This document shows positions 8,857 to 16,753 of a stretch of DNA of 64,000 nt, piece after piece. The notes beneath the pieces are model-generated. The model searched no databases, had not been told where the DNA came from, and worked only from the letters and a program-made list of their open reading frames with translations. Each line of letters begins with the position of its first letter. Within the stretch, counting starts at the first letter, position 1. This stretch comes from Wolbachia endosymbiont (group A) of Rhinocyllus conicus (lineage in GTDB: Bacteria > Pseudomonadota > Alphaproteobacteria > Rickettsiales > Anaplasmataceae): contig NZ_OX366349.1 of the NCBI RefSeq assembly GCF_947250775.1, positions 62,001-126,000 of the forward strand, written 5' to 3'. The translations under genes and the position numbers were made by a program.

Positions 8857-9951
8857 TTATAGTATATCATTAGTATCTGACTGTGAATAATGACTTTCGT
8901 CACTTAATGGATCAGAATACAATGAACTCTGTGATAATTCGGTAGATTCACTTTCTTCTTCTGTGCCCCATATCCATGATATAAAACTTCTAAAAATAGA
9001 TGCAATAGATGAAAATACACCAGGTTCACTCGTTTGTGTAGATTGACTTTCTTCTGTGTTATCATCTAGCTTAGCGGTTTCTTTTTGCACTTCTCTTTTT
9101 TCTCTATAGAGTTCTTTGTTATTATATAGTGTATCTCCTTCTGTTTCCTCTTCCTCCACTATATTTGTTTTTTTATCATCTTCATTGCTTTCTCTAAGCT
9201 CTAATGCCTTGTTATGAGCTGGATTTTCATATTCTTCAGTTTTATATTCTTTTGTCTGTCCACTATCTATATCTTTTTTATTTTCTTCTTCTACTTGATT
9301 CCCGATTAAATTTCCAACTAATTCAGGGTCTAATGAATTCTTCATATTTGTTAATAGCTCATTTTGGAACACATGGCCCAGCTCATGACCTAAAACAAAG
9401 TCCATACCGGCAAATTTGTATACTACTATCGCTTTACCATCAGTTGCACCATAAGCATTATCTGCGTCAATGCCAGCTAATTCATTATATTTCTGGTAAT
9501 CATTCTTGTTGTTAAAAACATTAACTTCTAAATTTAAAGTTGTTTCAGGTTTGTTTACATCAAACAATTTTTTAAAATTTTCATAAGCAACATGAATGTC
9601 CTTTTGAATTTGGAATTTCTCTTGTGATGACATGTCATCATACCTTATATTATATTTTATACCTTCATCTTGGAATGAAAATACTTTTGGTAATACTTCC
9701 TCTATAGTTTCTGGTGCTTTGTCAAAGATCTTTGACTCTGAAGGCTTATATATCTTATTAAAGAATTTTGGTATACATTGTTCTCTAATGTTATATATAT
9801 GATTCCCATCCATATCACGAACTTCATAATTGTATACAGGATTTGAGTTATTTTTGATTAATTGAAACTTTTGTCCATTAGTGTTAATACCTATTTTACC
9901 ATTATAATCTTCAGAATAGTTTTTGTATTGTTGATTGTTATTTTTACTCAT
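8857..9951 (-). CDS. Putative HExxH zinc metalloprotease, collagenase (M9)-like; candidate effector
   Basis: The 364-aa product contains VLGHELGHVF with H189, E190 and H193, the zinc-binding HExxH motif of gluzincin metallopeptidases. It is preceded by NVFNNKNDYQKYNELAGIDADNAYGATDG, which resembles the region before the active site in bacterial M9 collagenases. No N-terminal signal peptide is evident. The last ~150 residues are highly charged and low in complexity (many E, S, T), with one hydrophobic stretch (about 308-328, IASIFRSFISWIWG). The start ATG follows GAGGTAC. An intracellular symbiont protein of this build could be a secreted effector. The family assignment is by motif and the substrate is unknown. 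Confidence 0.7.
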   Translation of the reverse strand: MSKNNNQQYKNYSEDYNGKIGINTNGQKFQLIKNNSNPVYNYEVRDMDGNHIYNIREQCIPKFFNKIYKPSESKIFDKAPETIEEVLPKVFSFQDEGIKYNIRYDDMSSQEKFQIQKDIHVAYENFKKLFDVNKPETTLNLEVNVFNNKNDYQKYNELAGIDADNAYGATDGKAIVVYKFAGMDFVLGHELGHVFQNELLTNMKNSLDPELVGNLIGNQVEEENKKDIDSGQTKEYKTEEYENPAHNKALELRESNEDDKKTNIVEEEETEGDTLYNNKELYREKREVQKETAKLDDNTEESQSTQTSEPGVFSSIASIFRSFISWIWGTEEESESTELSQSSLYSDPLSDESHYSQSDTNDIL

Positions 9952-10203
9952 TTTCGTACCTCACTATTTAAATAAATTTACTCTTACATTATCAGTATAG
10001 TATGTATAAAAATTTATTAATAATAATGATTGTATTTTTAAATTTTCACTACAAGACTTGTTTGTATGCTATATAAAGTGACCGCGAAAATTTCTATAAA
10101 GCATTTTAACAATATTAGAAAAATTATGAATTCAGAGGAAGGTGAAGCAGACGCAACAGCTTAAGCGGAAAGATTGAAAAATAATTGATGCTTTAAGTGA
10201 GTA

Positions 10204-10223
10204 ACACGCACCTTAGTGCGTGT
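10204..10223 (-). terminator. 8-bp perfect hairpin after tatA
   Basis: ACACGCAC and GTGCGTGT are perfect complements with a CTTA loop, about 18 bp downstream of the tatA stop on the minus strand. There is no U tract. The 9952-10240 gap otherwise shows only AT-rich sequence without a gene I can support. Confidence 0.4.
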
Positions 10224-10240
10224 CACGAAGTATGAGGACG

Positions 10241-10408
10241 CTAACGATCTGGTTCATTAGACGATAATTTTTCTGAGTCCTTAAGCTCCTGTTTAAGGTT
10301 TTTGATGCCTTTTCCTAAATCACCCATAACTTGCGGTAATCTGCCTGCACCAAACAGAACTAAAATTATTATTAAGACTAGAAACAATTGCCATGGTCCT
10401 AAACTCAT
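10241..10408 (-). CDS. tatA: Twin-arginine translocase subunit TatA
   Basis: This 55-codon gene begins MSLGPWQLFLVLIIILVLFG, continues AGRLPQVMGDLGKGIKNLK, and ends in a short charged tail. It has the TatA plan: one N-terminal membrane helix, the FGAGRLP hinge (FG-x-x-(K/R)-(I/L)-P), and an amphipathic helix with G-x-x-x-K-x-(I/L)-K. TatA oligomers form the pore of the Sec-independent export system for folded proteins in the inner membrane. The start is fixed by a near-perfect Shine-Dalgarno (GGAGGTGA) five bases upstream of ATG 10408. It stands alone here; tatC is not in the window. Confidence 0.93.
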   Translation of the reverse strand: MSLGPWQLFLVLIIILVLFGAGRLPQVMGDLGKGIKNLKQELKDSEKLSSNEPDR

Positions 10409-10447
10409 TTTCACCTCCATTTAAAATATTGACCTTTAAATATTAAA

Positions 10448-10505
10448 ACTTGACTGAAGTCAAGTAACACATAGATTATATCACCTTTATTTAATTATAA
10501 ATCAA
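10448..10505 (-). promoter_or_regulatory. Candidate tatA promoter with dyad just downstream
   Basis: On the minus strand a TTGATT box (10505-10500) and a perfect TATAAT (10480-10475) are separated by 19 bp. Immediately downstream lies a perfect dyad, ACTTGACT-GA-AGTCAAGT (10448-10465), in the 5' leader of tatA. The dyad could be an operator or an RNA hairpin. The 19-bp spacing is longer than ideal. Confidence 0.4.
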
Positions 10506-10581
10506 GGTTTTTTAATTATTTTATAACAATTCCAAATTAGATTGTTTTCTTGCAGCGAATAAGTGGAAACTTTTCGCTTAA

Positions 10582-11310
10582 CTATAGAGTAGAGGAGAGC
10601 TCACTAAAAAACTTTGCTAGCGTATCATCTTTAGGCCTATGGTATATATCGCTAGAAACTCCTGATTGAATAATTTTACCATTTTTCATTACGTAGATAA
10701 AATCTGCAACTTTCAATGCTTCTTGCGGGTCATGAGTTACCATTAGCACAGGGATATTTTTACTTCTAAAAAGGGACAATATATGTTGTCTTATTCGGCA
10801 CTTGAGCAGTATATCCAAATTAGAAAATGGTTCATCTAACAACACAACATCAGGGTTTTGTGCCATCACTCTTGCTATTGCAACTAATTGTTGCTGTCCT
10901 CCAGATAAGGCGTTAGGGTACATATTTTCATATTTTTCTATATTGAGTAACTTCAAGATTTCCAATGCAATTAGGTGCTTTTCTCTCTTGGAAGAGCTGC
11001 GGATAGCAAAGGTTATATTTTCTACTACTGTTTTGTGAGGAAATAATGCAGAATGCTGAAAAATCAATCCGATATTTCTATGCTCTATAGCGACTGATGC
11101 CTTATTGCTTGCAACTAACCTATCATTTATAAAAATAGTTCCAGATTTTGGATTTTCTATCCCTGCAATTAATTTCAAAATTGTTGACTTGCCACAGCCA
11201 GAATGCCCCAATAAACATGCAACACTTCCTTTTTTTACTTTAATGTTTATATTGCTTAAAGCAAAGTCGTCTTGATTGTTATAGAAATAACCAATGTTGT
11301 TAACTAGCAT
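10582..11310 (-). CDS. ABC transporter ATP-binding subunit, Fe3+-type (FbpC/AfuC-like)
   Basis: The 242-aa cytoplasmic ATPase has Walker A GHSGCGKST, Q-loop FQHSALFPH, signature LSGGQQQLVAIARV, Walker B VVLLDEPFSNLD and the switch His in MVTHDPQEAL. The overall pattern (FPHKTVVENI, then THDPQEALKVADFIYVMKNGKIIQSG) is that of the MOI subfamily for ferric iron, sulfate and spermidine importers. Its length is short (FbpC is usually ~350 aa), as it lacks the C-terminal TOBE regulatory domain. The permease and binding protein are not adjacent, so the substrate is inferred: iron is most likely in Rickettsiales. Confidence 0.85.
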   Translation of the reverse strand: MLVNNIGYFYNNQDDFALSNINIKVKKGSVACLLGHSGCGKSTILKLIAGIENPKSGTIFINDRLVASNKASVAIEHRNIGLIFQHSALFPHKTVVENITFAIRSSSKREKHLIALEILKLLNIEKYENMYPNALSGGQQQLVAIARVMAQNPDVVLLDEPFSNLDILLKCRIRQHILSLFRSKNIPVLMVTHDPQEALKVADFIYVMKNGKIIQSGVSSDIYHRPKDDTLAKFFSELSSTL

Positions 11311-11458
11311 TAATCTTACTTAAACCATGTTATTAAATATAATAGCATTATACTCAAGAAGTACAGAAATGTTTCTTGTCGTCATAAATTGGTTATGCAA
11401 GAAATCTAGAAAAGAGAAGGATTTTTTGCTATAACTTTACATAAATGGTAGGAAACAC

Positions 11459-11532
11459 GGGACTATAGCTCAGCAGGATAGAGCGTTGGACTCCTAATCC
11501 GAAGGTCGTGCGTTCGAATCGCACTAGTCCCA
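11459..11532 (+). tRNA. tRNA-Arg (anticodon CCT)
   Basis: The acceptor stem GGGACTA pairs with TAGTCCC. The D-arm sequence is AGCTCAGCAGGATAGAGC, the anticodon stem TTGGA/TCCGA carries loop CTCCTAA, and the T-arm is GTGCGTTCGAATCGCAC. The anticodon CCT reads AGG (Arg). A CCA follows the discriminator A in the DNA (11533-11535). Confidence 0.96.
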
Positions 11533-11574
11533 CCACATTGCTTCACAAATTTCATGGAGATTTTTTTTCACAAA

Positions 11575-11815
11575 TACACACACCTATTCCAGTGTCAAGC
11601 ACTGGAATGACAAGTTCTTGGCAACCCCTACGTCATACCGCCGCGGTATCTCTTAGCATAGATCCCGCTAACAAGCAGCGGGATGACGAGGTTATCGTCA
11701 TGCCACCGCGAACCGTCATACCGCCACGAACCGTCATACCGCGATTCATTCGCGGTATCTCTTAGCCGCTAACACGTAGCGGGATACTTGACCTTTACAG
11801 GGATGACGGTTGTCG
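11575..11815. repeat. Cluster of Wolbachia-type small palindromic repeats
   Basis: Several different short palindromes sit side by side: a TTCCAGTGTCAAGCACTGGAA type, a GTCATACCGC...GCGGTATCTC type and a GATCCCGCTAACAAGCAGCGGGA type. Each is self-complementary and recurs in other intergenic gaps of this window. The ORF that crosses it (11508-11765) is an artefact of repeats. Confidence 0.85.
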
Positions 11816-11832
11816 TTTAGTTATAAATATTT

Positions 11833-12123
11833 AAGAAATTTACCAAATAAAAAAAAAGGCAAAAGAAGCCCCGAGTAGCGAGTTTTGACTCTATATTACT
11901 GTAAGTGGCGCTGTAATAATGTGCTAACGCTTAAAATAAGCGCGATTTGGCTGAATGTAGAAAAAATAAAAAAGACATGCAGCCGCTATAATTTTATGTA
12001 ATCCGCCAAAAAATACCCTAAGTTTTTTACTGAATTTTGTCATTGAGCCTGCAGGTCAAAAACAAGTTTTGAGTCATGAATACCCTTGCTATCATAATAA
12101 GGGGGCTGGCGGAGTTTGTCAAG
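11833..12123 (+). repeat. ~290-bp dispersed repeat, copy A
   Basis: It begins AAGAAATTTACCAAA, continues through GGCAAAAGAAGCCCC, and ends GGGGGCTGGCGGAGTTTGTC. Copy B at 42699-42988 is nearly identical in the same orientation. Copies at 33265-33551 and 53096-53382 share both ends in reverse orientation but have a diverged middle. A small hairpin (CGCTTA-AAA-TAAGCG, 11928-11942) lies inside. No coding content is visible. Together with the palindromes it fills the 0.77-kb gap ahead of rpsL. Confidence 0.8.
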
Positions 12124-12240
12124 GAAGTTTTTTGTTTCTACTGAATGACAGTTGTGGCTTGGGAGGTAGTGCAAGAAGTCTACTGATGGCTTTCAAAGCA
12201 GTTGAGCTTAATTATTAGAGTAGTAATTTTTATTTTTATA

Positions 12241-12269
12241 TTGACTATTGAGGTTTATTATTTTATAAC
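12241..12269 (+). promoter_or_regulatory. Candidate sigma-70 promoter of the rpsL series
   Basis: A TTGACT -35 box (12241-12246) and a TATAAC -10 box (12264-12269) are separated by exactly 17 bp, about 40 bp before the rpsL ATG at 12310. This is the best promoter match I see in the window and is correctly placed for the long ribosomal protein/RNA polymerase gene series. Confidence 0.65.
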
Positions 12270-12309
12270 TAAAGACTTAGTTATTTTAATGAGCTTGAGT
12301 TTATAACAT

Positions 12310-12684
12310 ATGCCTACGATAAATCAATTAATACGTAAGGGTAGATTAGGATTGACCCATAAGAAAAAGGTACCAGCTTTGGGAGAAAGCAACCCTCAAA
12401 GGAGGGGTGTTTGCACTAAGGTGTATACTACAACTCCTAGGAAGCCTAACTCAGCACTCCGTAAAGTAGCCAGAGTAAAAATTAGTGGGTATGGTGAAGT
12501 GACAGCTTATATACCTGGTGAAGGTCATAATTTACAAGAGCATTCTGTTGTTTTGATACGTGGTGGGCGGGTTAAAGATTTGCCAGGTGTGCGTTATCAC
12601 ATAATAAGAGGTGCCCTTGATCTGCGTGGCGTGCAAAATCGAAAGAAAGCTCGTTCAAAATATGGTGTAAAGAAATCTGGTTAA
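12310..12684 (+). CDS. rpsL: 30S ribosomal protein S12
   Basis: The 124-aa product starts MPTINQLIRKGR and carries the conserved decoding-site blocks TTPRKPNSALRKVARV and GGRVKDLPGVRYH, including the lysines where streptomycin-resistance changes occur in other bacteria; the wild-type residues are present. S12 helps select cognate tRNA in the small-subunit A site. It opens the series rpsL-rpsG-fusA-tuf, the usual str operon order, with a good promoter at 12241-12269. The gap to rpsG is five bases. Confidence 0.98.
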   Translation: MPTINQLIRKGRLGLTHKKKVPALGESNPQRRGVCTKVYTTTPRKPNSALRKVARVKISGYGEVTAYIPGEGHNLQEHSVVLIRGGRVKDLPGVRYHIIRGALDLRGVQNRKKARSKYGVKKSG

Positions 12685-12689
12685 AATTT

Positions 12690-13169
12690 ATGGCTCGTCG
12701 GAATAAAGCAAAAAAAAGAGAAATAAGTCCTGATTCGCGTTATGGCAGTGTTTTGCTGATGCGTTTCATTAATACAATCATGAAATGTGGTAAAAAATCT
12801 ACTGCAGAAAAGATTATCTATGACGCTTTGTCTTTAGCTGAAAAGAAAATAGGCGAAGGTGGGTTATCAATTTTTGAAACAGCGGTAGGAAATGTTACTC
12901 CTTCTATAGAAGTGCGTTCTCGACGCATTGGTGGTGCAACTTATCAAGTGCCTGTTGAAGTTCGACAAGATAGAGCGATTTCTTTAGCGTTAAGGTGGAT
13001 TGCTAAAGCAACTTCTGCTGCTCGAAAAAAGAGTGGAAAAACCACTGTTGATTGTTTGCAATCTGAAATACTGGATGCTTATAATAAACGCGGTGGTGCG
13101 TTTAAGATGTGCGAAGAAAAATATAAAATGGCTGAGGCTAATAAGGCATTTTCTCATCTTCGTTTTTAA
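12690..13169 (+). CDS. rpsG: 30S ribosomal protein S7
   Basis: The 159-aa protein begins MARRNKAKKREISPDSRYGS, with the S7 blocks MRFINTIMKCGKKSTAEKI and VGGATYQVPVEVR-like (RRIGGATYQVPVEVRQDR). S7 binds the 3' major domain of 16S rRNA and starts head assembly of the small subunit; in other bacteria it represses its own operon. No strong Shine-Dalgarno precedes the ATG, which fits translation coupled to rpsL five bases upstream. Confidence 0.98.
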   Translation: MARRNKAKKREISPDSRYGSVLLMRFINTIMKCGKKSTAEKIIYDALSLAEKKIGEGGLSIFETAVGNVTPSIEVRSRRIGGATYQVPVEVRQDRAISLALRWIAKATSAARKKSGKTTVDCLQSEILDAYNKRGGAFKMCEEKYKMAEANKAFSHLRF

Positions 13170-13190
13170 TGTTAGCTAATTAATTGTGAT

Positions 13191-15263
13191 ATGGAAATTG
13201 GGATATCTAAATACAGAAATATAGGAATAATGGCTCACATAGATGCTGGTAAGACTACCACAACAGAGCGTATTTTATTTTATACTGGTAAGCAAAATAG
13301 AATTGGTGAAGTGCACGATGGGGCAGCTTCTATGGATTGGATGGAGCAGGAAAAAGAGCGTGGTATTACAATCACATCTGCTGCAACAACATGTTTTTGG
13401 AATGATCATAGGGTCAATATAATAGACACTCCAGGTCACGTTGATTTCACTATTGAAGTTGAGAGATCTTTAAGGGTTTTGGATGGTGCAGTTGCTGTAT
13501 TTGATGGAGTTGCTGGAGTTGAACCTCAATCTGAAACAGTTTGGCGTCAAGCTGATAAATATAGCGTTCCTCGTATCTGCTTTGTTAATAAGATGGATAG
13601 AATAGGGGCAAATTTTTATCGATGTGTTGATATGATAAAGACGAAGCTTGGTGCAGCACCTTTAGTCATTCAGTTGCCAATAGGAAGTGAGAAAGATTTC
13701 AAAGGTATAATTGACCTTATTTCTATGAAAGCCATTATATGGCAAGAAGAAACGTTGGGTGCTAAATTTTCTTATGAAGATATTCCTTCTGATTTGCTTG
13801 ACAAGGCTCAAGAATATCGAAATCTTTTATTAGATGCTGCAGCTGAGATGGATGATGAAGCGATGAATACTTACTTTGAGTCTAATGATCTGCCAGTAGA
13901 TTTACTGAAAAAATGCGTGAGAAATGGAACCATCAAAGGAAAATTTGTTCCTGTATTATGTGGATCAGCTTTTAAAAATAAAGGCGTACAACCACTTTTA
14001 GATGGTGTGGTTGACTTTTTACCTTCTCCTATTGATGTTGATGTAATTGTTGGAACTGATCCTAAAGATTCAGAAAAGAAAATTGAGATCAAACCTTCAG
14101 AAAAAGAGAAATTCGTTGCTCTTGCGTTTAAAGTGATGACGGATAAGTTTGTAGGCAGCTTGACGTTTATTCGTATTTATTCCGGTAAGTTAAAATCCAA
14201 ATCCGCTGTGTTAAATGCGGGAAAAAATGAGACTGAAGGAATTGGCAGAATGCTGCTTATGCATGCAAATAACAGAGAAGATATAAACGAAGCTAAAGTT
14301 GGCGATATAGTTGCCTTAGTTGGATTAAAGAGAACAATTACTGGTGACACTTTATGTTCACCTGATTTTCCTATATTATTAGAGCGTATGGAATTTCCTG
14401 AGCCTGTTATTGAAATTGCTGTGGAACCTAAAACTACTTCAGATCAGGAAAAATTAGGTGTTGCTTTAAATAGATTGGTTGCAGAAGATCCTTCTTTAAG
14501 AATGTCAGTAAATGCGGAGAGTGGGCAGACTATATTGAAAGGCATGGGTGAGCTGCATCTTGAGATTATTGTTGATAGAATGAAGCGCGAGTTTAACGTT
14601 GAAGCTAACGTCGGTGCGCCTCAAGTTGCATATCGTGAAACTATCACTAAATCTGTTGAAATTGATTATACTCATAAAAAACAGTCCGGCGGTGCTGGCC
14701 AATTTGCAAAAGTAAAGATTATATTTGAACCTCTTGAGCCTGGTTCTGGGTTTCAATTTGAAAGTAAAATTGTAGGTGGTGCAATTCCAAAAGAATATAT
14801 TCCTGGTGTACAAAATGGTTTAGAGTTGATAAAAGAAGGAGGCATGATCTCTGGTTTTCCGGTTATTGATTTTAAGGCTACCCTTATTGATGGTGCTTTC
14901 CATGAAGTTGATTCTAGTCCTTTAGCTTTTGAACTTGCTGCTAAAGGTGCTTTTAAAGAGATGGCAAACAAAGCTGGTCCAAAAATGTTAGAACCTATAA
15001 TGAAAGTTGAAATCATTACGCCTGAAGAGTATATGGGCGATATCATGGGCGATGTAAATAGCAGAAGGGGGCAAGTTTCAAGTATGGAAACGCATAATAG
15101 TAGCACTATAATTCTTGCTTTCGTACCTCTTGCGAATATGTTTGGTTATATAAATGTTTTGCGTTCTATATCTCAGGGAAGAGCTCAGTATAGTATGCAT
15201 TTTTCTTATTATGAACAAGTACCACAATATGTGGTTGATGAGTTAAAGTTAAAGTATAATTAA
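13191..15263 (+). CDS. fusA: Elongation factor G
   Basis: The 690-aa translocase GTPase starts MEIGISKYRNIGIMAHIDAGKTTTTERIL (P-loop AHIDAGKT), followed by the switch regions GITITSAATT and DTPGHVDFT and the NKMD specificity motif. Domains II-V follow in normal order, with the domain IV segment VAYRETI and SGGAGQFAKV. EF-G moves tRNA-mRNA through the ribosome and, with RRF, recycles it. The length is typical, and the gene lies 21 bp after rpsG and 11 bp before tuf. Confidence 0.98.
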   Translation: MEIGISKYRNIGIMAHIDAGKTTTTERILFYTGKQNRIGEVHDGAASMDWMEQEKERGITITSAATTCFWNDHRVNIIDTPGHVDFTIEVERSLRVLDGAVAVFDGVAGVEPQSETVWRQADKYSVPRICFVNKMDRIGANFYRCVDMIKTKLGAAPLVIQLPIGSEKDFKGIIDLISMKAIIWQEETLGAKFSYEDIPSDLLDKAQEYRNLLLDAAAEMDDEAMNTYFESNDLPVDLLKKCVRNGTIKGKFVPVLCGSAFKNKGVQPLLDGVVDFLPSPIDVDVIVGTDPKDSEKKIEIKPSEKEKFVALAFKVMTDKFVGSLTFIRIYSGKLKSKSAVLNAGKNETEGIGRMLLMHANNREDINEAKVGDIVALVGLKRTITGDTLCSPDFPILLERMEFPEPVIEIAVEPKTTSDQEKLGVALNRLVAEDPSLRMSVNAESGQTILKGMGELHLEIIVDRMKREFNVEANVGAPQVAYRETITKSVEIDYTHKKQSGGAGQFAKVKIIFEPLEPGSGFQFESKIVGGAIPKEYIPGVQNGLELIKEGGMISGFPVIDFKATLIDGAFHEVDSSPLAFELAAKGAFKEMANKAGPKMLEPIMKVEIITPEEYMGDIMGDVNSRRGQVSSMETHNSSTIILAFVPLANMFGYINVLRSISQGRAQYSMHFSYYEQVPQYVVDELKLKYN

Positions 15264-15274
15264 GGGTAATAATT

Positions 15275-16447
15275 ATGACAGCAGTAGTGGAAGCATTTGG
15301 AAAGCCGCATGTAAATGTGGGAACAATAGGACATGTGGATCATGGGAAGACAACGTTAACAGCGGCGATAACAAAGCATTATGGAAATTTTGTAGCGTAC
15401 GATCAGATAGATAAGGCGCCAGAAGAAAGGAAAAGGGGGATAACGATAGCAACAGCGCATGTTGAGTATCAGACGGAAAAAAGGCATTATGCACACGTTG
15501 ATTGTCCTGGACATGCTGACTATGTAAAGAACATGATAGTAGGTGCAGCACAGATGGATGCGGCGATATTGGTAGTGTCGGGGGTTGATGGGCCAATGCC
15601 ACAAACGAGAGAGCATATATTGCTAGCGAAGCAGGTAGGTGTTGGATATATCGTGGTGTATATAAATAAAGCTGATGTTGCTGATGCTGATATGATAGAT
15701 TTGGTAGAAATGGAAGTGAGGGAATTGCTGAATAAATACGGATTTCCAGGGGATGAAGTGCCTGTGGTAGTGGGGTCTGCATTGAAAGCGCTGGAGGATG
15801 ACAGTAGCGAATATGGAAAGAAATCAATAGATAAATTGATGGAAAAGTTAGATGAGTATGTGGCAGTTCCACCAAGGCCTGTGGATTTACCATTTTTATT
15901 GCCAATCGAGGATGTATTTTCGATATCGGGGCGAGGAACGGTGGTAACAGGAAGGATAGAGAAGGGAGAGATAAAGACGGGAGAAGAGATAGAGATAATA
16001 GGTCTGAAAGCGACGCAAAAGACGATATGCACAGGTGTAGAAATGTTTAAGAAGTTGCTGGATAAGGGAAGTGCAGGACTCAATGTAGGAATATTGTTAA
16101 GAGGAACAAAAAGAGAAGAAGTGGAGAGAGGGCAAGTATTAGCAAAACCGGGGACGATAACGCCGCATAGAAAGTTTAGGGCGGAGGTTTATATATTAAA
16201 GAAAGAGGAAGGAGGAAGGCATACACCATTTTTTGCGAATTACCAGCCACAGTTTTATTTAAGGACAACGGATGTAACCGGGAGCATAAAATTGCTAGAT
16301 GGGAAGGAGATGGTAATGCCAGGAGATAATGTGAGTGTAGAAGTAGAATTGCAAGTACCGATAGCAATGGATAAGGGATTGCGTTTTGCGATAAGAGAAG
16401 GCGGTAGAACTGTTGGTTCTGGTGTTGTTTCTGAAATTTTGGAGTGA
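15275..16447 (+). CDS. tuf: Elongation factor Tu
   Basis: The 390-aa product begins KPHVNVGTIGHVDHGKTTL-like, with RGITIATAHVEY, DCPGHADYVKNM and NKAD motifs, and ends EGGRTVGSGVVSEIL. EF-Tu delivers aminoacyl-tRNA to the ribosomal A site. Base use is odd for this locus. Codons ending in G or A such as GCG, ACG, GGG and AGG are frequent from about codon 10 to codon 365, while flanking genes and the last ~20 codons use the local T-rich style. This mosaic suggests gene conversion with another tuf copy or a donor sequence. The next gene is tRNA-Trp, as seen downstream of tufB in other proteobacteria. Confidence 0.98.
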   Translation: MTAVVEAFGKPHVNVGTIGHVDHGKTTLTAAITKHYGNFVAYDQIDKAPEERKRGITIATAHVEYQTEKRHYAHVDCPGHADYVKNMIVGAAQMDAAILVVSGVDGPMPQTREHILLAKQVGVGYIVVYINKADVADADMIDLVEMEVRELLNKYGFPGDEVPVVVGSALKALEDDSSEYGKKSIDKLMEKLDEYVAVPPRPVDLPFLLPIEDVFSISGRGTVVTGRIEKGEIKTGEEIEIIGLKATQKTICTGVEMFKKLLDKGSAGLNVGILLRGTKREEVERGQVLAKPGTITPHRKFRAEVYILKKEEGGRHTPFFANYQPQFYLRTTDVTGSIKLLDGKEMVMPGDNVSVEVELQVPIAMDKGLRFAIREGGRTVGSGVVSEILE

Positions 16448-16460
16448 GAGTTTGAGTTAT

Positions 16461-16533
16461 AGGAGTGTAGCTCAATTGGTAGAGCGCTGGTCTCCAAAAC
16501 CAGAGGTTGTAGGTTCAATTCCTATCGCTCCTG
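16461..16533 (+). tRNA. tRNA-Trp (anticodon CCA)
   Basis: The acceptor stem AGGAGTG pairs with CGCTCCT (one G-T), with discriminator G. The anticodon stem CTGGT/ACCAG holds loop CTCCAAA, giving anticodon CCA (Trp). The T-arm is TTGTAGGTTCAATTCCTAT. CCA is not encoded. It lies between tuf and secE, the common proteobacterial location. Confidence 0.96.
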
Positions 16534-16552
16534 CATTAATGTTGTGGTGAAA

Positions 16553-16753
16553 ATGTTAAAAAGTTTGTGTGTTTTTTTCTATGATATAAAGCAAGAAATA
16601 CGAAGAATTGCTTGGGTAAAGAAACAGGAGGTGTTGTCATCTCTATTTGTTGTGATGATTGTTATATTATGCTTTTCGATTTTCTTCTGTTTTGTGGATT
16701 TTATGTCTCTTTACGTAATTAAGGCTTTATTTGGAATTATTTATGGAATGTGA
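16553..16753 (+). CDS. secE: Preprotein translocase subunit SecE
   Basis: The 66-aa protein has a short cytoplasmic amphipathic helix (FFYDIKQEIRRIAWVKKQEV, with the conserved W-x-(K/S)-x-x-E block) and a single C-terminal membrane helix. This is the minimal SecE form that clamps SecY. Two GTG codons precede, but ATG 16553 with a GGTG element just upstream is the better start. The 3' end overlaps the nusG start by 11 bp, so the pair is probably translationally coupled, as is usual for secE-nusG. Confidence 0.93.
   Translation: MLKSLCVFFYDIKQEIRRIAWVKKQEVLSSLFVVMIVILCFSIFFCFVDFMSLYVIKALFGIIYGM

Noticed and set aside
11508..11765. 85-aa ORF over tRNA-Arg and palindromes
   Set aside because: It begins inside the tRNA and is composed of repeat translations.
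15273..15905. Long minus-strand ORFs (up to 210 aa) opposite tuf
   Set aside because: They are shadows caused by the unusual base composition of tuf; the sense strand has a perfect EF-Tu.
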